Shown here: positions 26,556 through 33,354 of the stretch, piece by piece
Layout: every line of letters begins with the position of its first letter
How positions within the stretch are numbered: position 1 is the first letter of the stretch
NCBI GenBank assembly: GCA_002359895.1
Contig: DEOB01000006.1
Span: 62,001-126,000, forward strand
Direction of reading: 5' to 3'
Length of the DNA: 64,000 nt
DNA from: Stenotrophomonas sp. UBA2629
Lineage (GTDB): Bacteria; Pseudomonadota; Gammaproteobacteria; Xanthomonadales; Xanthomonadaceae
Notes under the pieces: generated by a model
Told to the model about the DNA's origin: nothing
Database searches by the model: none
Seen by the model: the letters and a program-made list of their open reading frames with translations, nothing else
Position numbers and translations under genes: made by a program

Positions 26556-27926
26556 ATGCCTACTTCTCACACTACGCCGCGCTTCCTGCAGGAAGTGCGG
26601 ACGACTGGTCTGCTCGCCTTGCCCTTGGTGCTTGGCCACATCTCCACCGGTCTGATCGCATTTGTCGACAACACCATTGCCGGACACCACGGCACCGACA
26701 CCTTTGCCGCCGTCAGCATCGGCACGGCACTGCTTTGGCTGCCGATGCTGGTGCCGATCGGCACCCTGATCTCGCTGACCGCGTCGGTGTCGCAGTTGCA
26801 CGGGGCAGGGCGCGACCGTGAAATCGGCCCGCTGTTCCGCCAAGCGCTGTGGCTGGGCGTGGGCTTGAGCGCGTTGATGTTCCTGTTTCTGAGCGTGGTG
26901 CCGGCCTTTCTGCCGGCCTTCGGCATCGCCCCGGAGATCGTGCCCGGGGCCACCGATTTCCTGCACGCCATCCGCTGGGGCGTGCCGGCGCTGACCTTGT
27001 ACTTCTGCATGCGCTATCTCAGTGAGGGCATGCACTGGACCTTGCCCACCATGCTGATCGGCTTTGGCGGGCTGCTGGTGCTTGGGCCATTGGGCTATGC
27101 GCTGTGCAACGGCAAGTTCGGCTTCCCGGAAATGGGCGCCGAAGGCCTGGGCATCGCCTCGTCGGTGACCATGTGGGTGCAGGCGCTGTGCTTTGCCACG
27201 TACCTGTGGACCACCAAGCGCTTCGCGCACCTGCAGTTGTTCAGCCACTTCGAGCTGCCGCGCTGGCGTGCCATCTGGGACCTGCTGCGTACCGGCCTGC
27301 CGATCGGCATCACCGTGCTGATGGAAGGCGGTTTGTTCATCATCACCGCGCTGTTGATCGGCCGCATTGGTGCCACCGAAGCCAGTGCCCACCAGATCGC
27401 CATCAACGTGGCGCAGCTGTGTTTCATGATCCCCATGGGCGTGGCCGAGGCCACCACCGTGCGCGTGGGCCATGCCGTGGGCAGCAACGATCCGCTGGGC
27501 GTGCGCCGCGCCACCTGGGCCGGTTTTGCCATCGTCATGGTCACCCAGCTGGTGTCGATTACCGGCCTGCTGCTCGGCCACAACGCGGTGGTGCGCCTGT
27601 ATACCGACGACCTTGCGGTGGCCACGCTGGCTTCGGCGCTGTTGTTGTATGCCGCCGCATTCCAGATTCCCGATGGCATCCAGGTGCTCTCGGCCGGCGC
27701 CTTGCGCGGGCTCAAGGACACGCGCGTGCCGATGTTCATCGCCATGTTCGCCTACTGGGGCGTGGGCATGCCGTTGGGGGCCGGCTTCGGGCTGGGTCTG
27801 GGCTGGGGCCCGCAGGGCATGTGGGTCGGCCTGATCATGGGCCTGACCGTGGCCGCCGTGCTGCTGGGCTGGCGTCTGCGGGTGAGCAACCAGCGCCTCA
27901 TCAACCAGGCGTACCCCCTTACTTAA
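26556..27926 (+). CDS. MATE-family multidrug efflux transporter (NorM type)
   Basis: A 456-residue inner-membrane protein with about 12 transmembrane helices. It shows MATE signatures: LPLVLGHISTGLIAFVDNTI in helix 1, the internal repeat ITVLMEGGLFIITALLIG in helix 7, and GVAEATTVRVGHAVG. NorM pumps export cationic drugs and dyes in exchange for sodium or protons; coupling ion and substrates are not deducible. A TAGAAT hexamer at 26484, 72 bases upstream, is a possible -10 box. sppA follows after 64 bases. Confidence 0.9.
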   Translation: MPTSHTTPRFLQEVRTTGLLALPLVLGHISTGLIAFVDNTIAGHHGTDTFAAVSIGTALLWLPMLVPIGTLISLTASVSQLHGAGRDREIGPLFRQALWLGVGLSALMFLFLSVVPAFLPAFGIAPEIVPGATDFLHAIRWGVPALTLYFCMRYLSEGMHWTLPTMLIGFGGLLVLGPLGYALCNGKFGFPEMGAEGLGIASSVTMWVQALCFATYLWTTKRFAHLQLFSHFELPRWRAIWDLLRTGLPIGITVLMEGGLFIITALLIGRIGATEASAHQIAINVAQLCFMIPMGVAEATTVRVGHAVGSNDPLGVRRATWAGFAIVMVTQLVSITGLLLGHNAVVRLYTDDLAVATLASALLLYAAAFQIPDGIQVLSAGALRGLKDTRVPMFIAMFAYWGVGMPLGAGFGLGLGWGPQGMWVGLIMGLTVAAVLLGWRLRVSNQRLINQAYPLT

Positions 27927-27990
27927 AGGCCATGCTGGCCTGTGTGGTTATGCGTATCCTGCTGTGCAACACGCCTCACATGGAATGTCG

Positions 27991-29898
27991 ATGAATCCCC
28001 CACCTCTGCCGCGTCGCAACCCCATCGCCAGCTTCTTCATCGGCCTGTGGGACGTCATGAATTTCACCCGCCGGTTGATCCTCAACCTGGTGTTCTTCGG
28101 CTTGTTGCTGCTGGTGTTGATGCTGTTCGTGACCGCGTTGGGCATGAGCGCCTCCTCCACCAAGGTGTTGCAGGACCGCACCACCCTGGTCATCGCGCCG
28201 GAAGGCCGTCTGGTCGAACAGTTCACCAGCGATCCGGTCAGCCGCGCGCTGGGCAAGGCATTGGGCGACAGCAACGCCGAAGAGCTGCAGCTGCGTGACT
28301 TGGTCCGCGCCATCGAAGCGGCACGCGACGACAAGAAGATCGAGCGCGTGGTGCTCAATCTGGACAGGCTGCAGCCCAGCGGCTTCGCTTCGATGCGTGA
28401 GGTGTCCGTTGCCCTGCAGGAGCTGCGTGCCGCCAACAAGCAGGTGGTGGCCTACAGCGAAAACCTGAACCAGTCGCAGTACCTGCTGGCCGCGCAGGCC
28501 GACGAGGTGTATCTGGACCCGATGGGCAGCCTGCTGCTGGAGGGCCTGGGCCGTTACCGCCAGTACTTCCGCACCGGCCTGCAGGAAAAACTGGGCGTGG
28601 ACGTGCACCTGTTCAAGGTGGGCGAGTTCAAGTCCGCCGCCGAGCCGTATGTGCTCGATGCCGCTTCACCGCAGGCCAAGGAAGCGGACCTGTTCTGGAT
28701 GAACGACGTGTGGCAGCGCTACCTGGGCGACATCGCCAAGGCCCGCAAGCTGGACCCCGCACAGCTGGCAGCCGGCATCGACACGCTGCCTGAAGGCATT
28801 GCCGCCGTCGAAGGCGACCTGGCCCGTTTCGCCCTGCAGCAGAAGCTGGTGGACGGCCTGAAAACCCGCGAGGAAGTGCAGGCGCTGCTCACCGAGCGCG
28901 GCGCAGCGGACAGCGATGCCGACGGTGGCTTCCGCCAGATTGCTCTGAACGACTATCTGCTGCAGGTGGACGCCCGCCGCTCGCCGGTGGATTCGCGTCC
29001 GCAGGTGGCGGTGGTGGTGGCTGAAGGTGAGATCTCCGGCGGCGACCTGCCGGCCGGTCGCATCGGCGGCGAATCCACCTCGGCGCTGCTGCGCGAGGCC
29101 CGCGACGACGACGACGTGAAGGCCGTGGTGCTGCGCGTGGATTCGCCCGGCGGCGAAGTGTTCGCCTCCGAGCAGATCCGCCGCGAAGTGGACGCCCTCA
29201 AGGCCGCCGGCAAACCGGTGGTGGTGTCGATGGGCGACATGGCCGCTTCCGGTGGTTACTGGATCAGCATGAACGCCGACCGCATCTATGCTGACGAATC
29301 GACCATCACCGGCTCGATCGGCATCTTCGGCATGATTCCGAACTTCGCCCGTAGCTTGGACAAGATCGGCGTGCACACCGACGGCGTGGGCACCACGCGT
29401 TTTGCTGGTGCGTTCGACGTAACCCGGCCGATGGACCCGGCCGTGGGCCAGGTCATCCAGTCGATCATCAACAAGGGTTACGCTGACTTCACCGGCAAGG
29501 TCGCCCAGGCCCGCAACAAGCCGGTCGAAGCCGTGGACGAAGTGGCCCGTGGCCGCGTCTGGAGCGGCGCCCAGGCCAAGGAGCGCGGGCTGGTGGACGA
29601 GTTCGGTGGCCTGAAGGCAGCCGTGGCGGATGCCGCAAACCGCGCCAAGCTCGGCGAGAGTGACAAATTCCGTGTGCGTTACATCGAAAAATCCGCAACC
29701 CCGTTCTCGCAGTTCATGACCGGTTTTGCAGGCAGCCGCATGGGCGCATGGATGCTGGCCGACTCTGGCGTGGCCCGCATGCTGCTGGCCCGCTCGATGC
29801 CGGAGCTCGACACCCAACTGCGTTTCGTCGAAGACGCAGTGAAAGACCGCAACGGCACCCCGGTGAAATCGCTGGCGTATTGCTTCTGTGGTTTTTAA
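27991..29898 (+). CDS. sppA: Signal peptide peptidase SppA (protease IV), 67K type
   Basis: Degrades cleaved signal peptides in the cytoplasmic membrane with a Ser-Lys dyad. The long form, about 635 residues, has an N-terminal transmembrane helix (LILNLVFFGLLLLVLMLF) and two homologous domains. The general-base lysine is in VGEFKSAAEPY (K214) and the nucleophile in GDMAASGGYW (S420), at spacing close to that of E. coli K209/S409. ATG at 27991 is preferred with GGA upstream; an ATG two codons earlier is possible. A strong terminator follows. Confidence 0.93.
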   Translation: MNPPPLPRRNPIASFFIGLWDVMNFTRRLILNLVFFGLLLLVLMLFVTALGMSASSTKVLQDRTTLVIAPEGRLVEQFTSDPVSRALGKALGDSNAEELQLRDLVRAIEAARDDKKIERVVLNLDRLQPSGFASMREVSVALQELRAANKQVVAYSENLNQSQYLLAAQADEVYLDPMGSLLLEGLGRYRQYFRTGLQEKLGVDVHLFKVGEFKSAAEPYVLDAASPQAKEADLFWMNDVWQRYLGDIAKARKLDPAQLAAGIDTLPEGIAAVEGDLARFALQQKLVDGLKTREEVQALLTERGAADSDADGGFRQIALNDYLLQVDARRSPVDSRPQVAVVVAEGEISGGDLPAGRIGGESTSALLREARDDDDVKAVVLRVDSPGGEVFASEQIRREVDALKAAGKPVVVSMGDMAASGGYWISMNADRIYADESTITGSIGIFGMIPNFARSLDKIGVHTDGVGTTRFAGAFDVTRPMDPAVGQVIQSIINKGYADFTGKVAQARNKPVEAVDEVARGRVWSGAQAKERGLVDEFGGLKAAVADAANRAKLGESDKFRVRYIEKSATPFSQFMTGFAGSRMGAWMLADSGVARMLLARSMPELDTQLRFVEDAVKDRNGTPVKSLAYCFCGF

Positions 29899-29941
29899 GT
29901 ACGTGGCCTCTGGCGCGCTGATTTAGCGTGGCCTGATTCTT

Positions 29942-29977
29942 AAACAACAACGCCGCCTCCGGGCGGCGTTGTTGTTT
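29942..29977 (+). terminator. Terminator after sppA
   Basis: A perfect 16-bp stem (AAACAACAACGCCGCC with its complement) closed by TCCG. The right arm ends in GTTGTTGTTT. It starts 44 bases after the sppA stop. Confidence 0.88.
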
Positions 29978-30008
29978 GCGCGAGGTACGTGCGGAAGTTT
30001 TTGATTGA

Positions 30009-30120
30009 AGCCCCTCTCCCGCCTGCGGGAGAGGGGTTGGGGTGAGGGTGCTTTTGAAAGCAGACAAAAGCGCCCCCCATCCGCCCTGCGGGCACCTTCC
30101 CCCGCAAGCGGGAGAAGGGA
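30009..30120. repeat. Dispersed palindromic repeat pair, copy 3
   Basis: The first arm (30009-30049) has CCCCTCTCCCG, its complement and TTGGGGTGAGGG; the second (30070-30120) starts CGCCCCCCATCCGCCC and ends CCCGCAAGCGGGAGAAGGGA. Arm order, orientation and about 20-50-base spacing match copy 1 at 6529-6668, which suggests the pair moves or spreads as one unit. Confidence 0.8.
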
Positions 30121-30131
30121 AGGCTACGGCG

Positions 30132-30188
30132 CAAAGCCAAAGCCAAAGCCAAAGCCAAAGCTCAAAGCCAAAGCTCAAAGCCAAAGCC
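30132..30188. repeat. Short tandem repeat of CAAAGC
   Basis: About nine units of CAAAGC(C/T), two of them interrupted by a TC insertion, directly follow repeat copy 3. A shorter remnant on the other strand (CTTTGGCTTTGG) lies between the arms of copy 1 near 6572, linking the tandem repeat with this repeat family. Confidence 0.75.
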
Positions 30189-30195
30189 CCATCAC

Positions 30196-30429
30196 CTACG
30201 GCGTAACCACAGTCCCCGCCGCCGCATCCAGCGCAGCCTTCTCAGCCTTTGCCGCCTCTTCCGTGGCAGCGGCCGCCGCCTTCGCCTGTTCCAGCGGTTG
30301 CGCGATAGCCTGCTGTATCGCCGCTACCTGCGGCTCCGGCCGGCGCTCGGTTTCCGGTGGCTTGGGTTTGCCGCATGCGGCCAACAGTGGCAGCGTCAAC
30401 ATTATCAATAAGCAGGGATAACGCTTCAT
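30196..30429 (-). CDS. Small lipoprotein, unknown function
   Basis: A 77-residue product beginning MKRYPCLLIMLTLPLLAACG, with a clear lipobox (LAAC, Cys at 19). The mature part has a Pro/Glu-rich stretch and then a long Ala/Lys/Glu helix that may form a coiled coil. An in-frame ATG two codons upstream is an alternative start. It is transcribed away from the divergent SDR gene. No function is recognised. Confidence 0.6.
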   Translation of the reverse strand: MKRYPCLLIMLTLPLLAACGKPKPPETERRPEPQVAAIQQAIAQPLEQAKAAAAATEEAAKAEKAALDAAAGTVVTP

Positions 30430-30523
30430 CGGCATGCTCTACAGGGCTCAGGCGCTATCCTAGTCCCCTTCCCGCGCAGCGTCCCTTTGCGGCGCCGCAT
30501 TCTGGTTTTGACGAGGAGCAGCA

Positions 30524-31300
30524 ATGAACCCGCAGCGTTGGCGATTGGATGGGCAGACCGCTCTGGTGACAGGGGCAAGTGCCGGTATCGGGTTGGCCAT
30601 CGCACGCGAGCTGCTGGGCTTTGGCGCCGATCTGCTGATCGTCGGCCGCGATGCCGATGCGCTGGAAATCGCGCGCGATGAATTGGCCGACACCTTCCCC
30701 GAGCGCGAAATCCACGGGCTGTCAGCCGATGTCTCCGACGATGAAGATCGCCACGCCATCCTGGATTGGGTGGAAGACCATTGCGATGGCCTGCATCTGC
30801 TGATCAACAACGCCGGCGGCAATGTCACCAAGCCGGCCAATGATTATTCCGAGGACGAATGGCGCGGCATCTTCGAGGCCAACCTGTTCTCGGCCTTCGA
30901 GCTGTCGCGCAATGCGTATCCGCTGCTGACCCGGCATGCCTCGTCAGCCATCGTCAACGTCGGCAGCGTTTCGGGCATCACCCATGTGCGCAGTGGTGTG
31001 GTTTACGGCATGACCAAGGCGGCCATGCAGCAGATGACCCGCAACCTGGCCTGCGAATGGGCTGAGGACGGCATCCGGGTCAACTCGGTAGCACCGTGGT
31101 ACATCCGCACGCGTCGCACCTCCGGCCCGTTGTCGGATCCGGATTATTACGACGAGGTGATCGCGCGCACGCCGATGCGCCGCATTGGTGAACCGGAAGA
31201 AGTGGCCGCAGCGGTGGGCTTTCTTTGCCTGCCGGCCTCGAGTTACATCACCGGCGAGTGCATCGCGGTGGACGGTGGCTTTCTGCGTTACGGCTTCTGA
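30524..31300 (+). CDS. SDR-family oxidoreductase (tropinone-reductase-like)
   Basis: A 258-residue classical short-chain dehydrogenase. It has the nucleotide motif TGASAGIGLAIA, the structural NNAGG, and the catalytic Ser-Tyr-Lys set in NVGSVSGI and VVYGMTKAAM. The C-terminal segment ASSYITGECIAVDGGFLRYG is typical of the family. The closest named group is tropinone-reductase-like enzymes, but the real substrate is unknown. Its last 13 bases overlap the convergent DUF4124 gene. Confidence 0.88.
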   Translation: MNPQRWRLDGQTALVTGASAGIGLAIARELLGFGADLLIVGRDADALEIARDELADTFPEREIHGLSADVSDDEDRHAILDWVEDHCDGLHLLINNAGGNVTKPANDYSEDEWRGIFEANLFSAFELSRNAYPLLTRHASSAIVNVGSVSGITHVRSGVVYGMTKAAMQQMTRNLACEWAEDGIRVNSVAPWYIRTRRTSGPLSDPDYYDEVIARTPMRRIGEPEEVAAAVGFLCLPASSYITGECIAVDGGFLRYGF

Positions 31301-31920
31301 TCGGGCTCGGCGCAATCGCTGGCGTTCCACAACTTCTGCAGGCGTTGATGTTCGTCCTGCAGTGATCTGGCCGCCTGCGTGGAGCTTGCCGTGCGCGGTG
31401 CGGCTTCGGCATCGTCGATGCGTTTTTTCCAGGTGGCACAGTGCTGTTCGGCTGCGACCGCGGTGCAGGTGTCGCGCACGATTTCACAGGCTTCGCCCGC
31501 ACCGGTCTGCGGGTTTCCATCCAGGCCGGTTACCCGCAGGCTCAGGCAGCGGCCGGGGGGATCAGCCGTTTCGCTCAGGTAGCTTTCGCCTTGACGCGTG
31601 CGGCATTGGAACAACGGTGGCAGCGGTTTACGCACCACCGGTGCAGGTGTAGGCGCGGCTACGGAGGGCGGCTGAGGTGCGGCGGACAACACCGGCAGCG
31701 TCGCAGTCGCGGGTGATGTGGTGACAGGCAGGGGCGCAGGTACAGGCGGTGGAGTGGCAGCGGCCTGCATCACCTTGGTGGTCTGCTGCATGCCCTTGGG
31801 GCAGGGCATGTTCTGCACGGTCAGCGCACCGCTGGCATCGGTGCAGCGATAGAACACCACCTCATCGGCCAGCAGCGGGCCGCCTGCGAACAACAGTGCA
31901 AAAGCCAGCAGATACTTCAT
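31288..31920 (-). CDS. DUF4124-domain exported protein A
   Basis: A 210-residue protein with a signal peptide (MKYLLAFALLFAGGPLLA) followed by a DUF4124 module (VVFYRCTDASGALTVQNMPC), a Pro/Ala/Thr linker and a Cys-rich second half (CRTRQGESYLSETADPPGRC). The four or more conserved Cys suggest disulfides in the periplasm. Start at 31920 overlaps the stop of its paralogue upstream (ATGA). Function unknown; the pair probably arose by duplication. Confidence 0.7.
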   Translation of the reverse strand: MKYLLAFALLFAGGPLLADEVVFYRCTDASGALTVQNMPCPKGMQQTTKVMQAAATPPPVPAPLPVTTSPATATLPVLSAAPQPPSVAAPTPAPVVRKPLPPLFQCRTRQGESYLSETADPPGRCLSLRVTGLDGNPQTGAGEACEIVRDTCTAVAAEQHCATWKKRIDDAEAAPRTASSTQAARSLQDEHQRLQKLWNASDCAEPDQKP

Positions 31921-32570
31921 GTGCCACCGCAGTCCTGGTTGAGCCGTGCTTCGATGCTGCGTTGTTCGCGCACCAGTGTTTTGCGCTCGCTCTGCAGTGC
32001 GCTGTTGTAACGGCGGATCAGCTCCCAGCGGCGGTCCTTCAGGCGTGCGCATACCTCCTGTGCTGGCAGCGCATGGCAAGGGTCACGTACCAGTATCGAG
32101 CCGGTCGGCACGGCGATACCCGGCCGCCACGGCACGCCACCCGCGCCGGGTGGGCGTGGCGGGCGCGGGCCATGGCCGTGATGCGGGTGCATATAACCGA
32201 TGCCCCAGGTCGGCACCCAGCGCGGATTTCCTTCGCTGGTATCGCTGGTGTAGCGCTCGCCTTCGGGTGACACGCATTCGTACATCGGTTGCGCGGGGTG
32301 CACGGTGACCACGCGGACTTCGCGTTCAATCACCGGCGGCGGTGTGATGGATGTGGATGTTGTCGCCGACGGCGGTGCGTCCTTGGGGCGCACCATGTCC
32401 AACACCTGCTGGCGGTGGTCACCTTTGCATGGCGCGTCCTGCAGCGACACCGCACCATTGGCGCCCACGCAACGGTAGATGCGCACGTTGTCCGACGGCG
32501 GAGGGGCCGCCGCCCACGCCGAGGCGGGCAGCAGGGTCAGGGAGCCGAGCAGGAGCAGGCGGGCGCGCAT
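31917..32570 (-). CDS. DUF4124-domain exported protein B
   Basis: A 217-residue paralogue of the downstream gene, with signal peptide (MRARLLLLGSLTLLPASAWA), DUF4124-like VRIYRCVGANGAVSLQDAPC, a Thr/Pro-rich linker, and a second Cys-containing module (YECVSPEGERYTSD). A His/Pro/Gly-rich patch (HPHHGHGPRPPRPPG) might bind metal. It heads a two-gene operon behind tsaC. Function unknown. Confidence 0.7.
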   Translation of the reverse strand: MRARLLLLGSLTLLPASAWAAAPPPSDNVRIYRCVGANGAVSLQDAPCKGDHRQQVLDMVRPKDAPPSATTSTSITPPPVIEREVRVVTVHPAQPMYECVSPEGERYTSDTSEGNPRWVPTWGIGYMHPHHGHGPRPPRPPGAGGVPWRPGIAVPTGSILVRDPCHALPAQEVCARLKDRRWELIRRYNSALQSERKTLVREQRSIEARLNQDCGGT

Positions 32571-32613
32571 GGCGCCATGGTGCCACGGCGATGCGCCGGG
32601 GGCGTGTAGGGAA

Positions 32614-33174
32614 TCAGTCGCGCAGCACCTGCCCAGTTGCCGCCACGCGGATGCGGGTAGGTTGGCTCAGGCCACCGGTGTCGCCATCCAGCAAGCCGTC
32701 GAGCTGGGCCAGCAGGGCGGGGTCCAACTGCGCGCGGCTGCGTGCCGGCGGCTCCCCGGCCAGGTTGGCGCTGGTCGATACCAGCGGGCCACCCCACGCC
32801 TTGCACAGGGCGTGTACCAGCGGGTGCGCGCTGACCCGCACGGCAATGCCGGTGTGCTCGCCGGTGATCCAACGCGGCGCCCGCTCGCCAGCCGGCACGA
32901 TCCAGGTGTTGGCGCCCGGCCAGCTTTCCAGTACGGCGTGGCGGCGGTCATCGGCCAGTGCGTCCAGCCGCACCCAGCCATCGAGCTGCGTGGGATCGGC
33001 CGCCACCAGAATCATCCCCTTCTCGACCGGCCGTTGTTTGAGTGCCAGCAGTTTCATCACTGCCATCTCGTTGGAAGGATCGCAGCCCAGCCCCCAGACG
33101 GCTTCGGTCGGGTAGGTGATGACGCCACCGCCCTGCAGAACGGGGACGACGGAGTGCAGATCAAGTTCGCGCAT
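32614..33174 (-). CDS. tsaC: Threonylcarbamoyl-AMP synthase (TsaC/YrdC)
   Basis: Makes L-threonylcarbamoyl-AMP from threonine, bicarbonate and ATP for the t6A37 modification of tRNAs that read ANN codons. The 186-residue protein is of TsaC (short) type, with YPTEAVWGLGCDP, KQRPVEKGMILV and the STSANLAGEPPA motif. The start at 33174 is chosen for GAGG 6 bases upstream. It lies downstream of topA on the same strand, a usual order in this family of bacteria. Confidence 0.92.
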   Translation of the reverse strand: MRELDLHSVVPVLQGGGVITYPTEAVWGLGCDPSNEMAVMKLLALKQRPVEKGMILVAADPTQLDGWVRLDALADDRRHAVLESWPGANTWIVPAGERAPRWITGEHTGIAVRVSAHPLVHALCKAWGGPLVSTSANLAGEPPARSRAQLDPALLAQLDGLLDGDTGGLSQPTRIRVAATGQVLRD

Positions 33175-33284
33175 GGCCAGCCTCGTGTTGAACCCGGTGC
33201 GGCGGTGCGGCTGCCCGCGCAAGGTTTGTTGTTCAAGCCGCCTCGCGCCCGGCGGCGGGCGTTGCGAGGCTGTAAATGCAGCAA

Positions 33285-33300
33285 GCCGCCCGGAGGCGGC
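33285..33300 (-). terminator. Hairpin after topA
   Basis: A 6-bp GC stem (GCCGCC/GGCGGC) with CGGA loop lies 55 bases past the topA stop. A second hairpin (GCCTCGC with GCGAGGC) covers 33240-33270. T runs are weak, so termination before tsaC may be partial. Confidence 0.4.
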
Positions 33301-33354
33301 CTGATGCGGGAGTGCTGATTATCCTCCTGCCGGCGTGGCAAGAGGCAACCGGGC

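Noticed and set aside
30132..30188. CAAAGC tandem repeat as a possible CRISPR array
   Set aside because: Units are 6 bases with no spacers and no cas genes are near.
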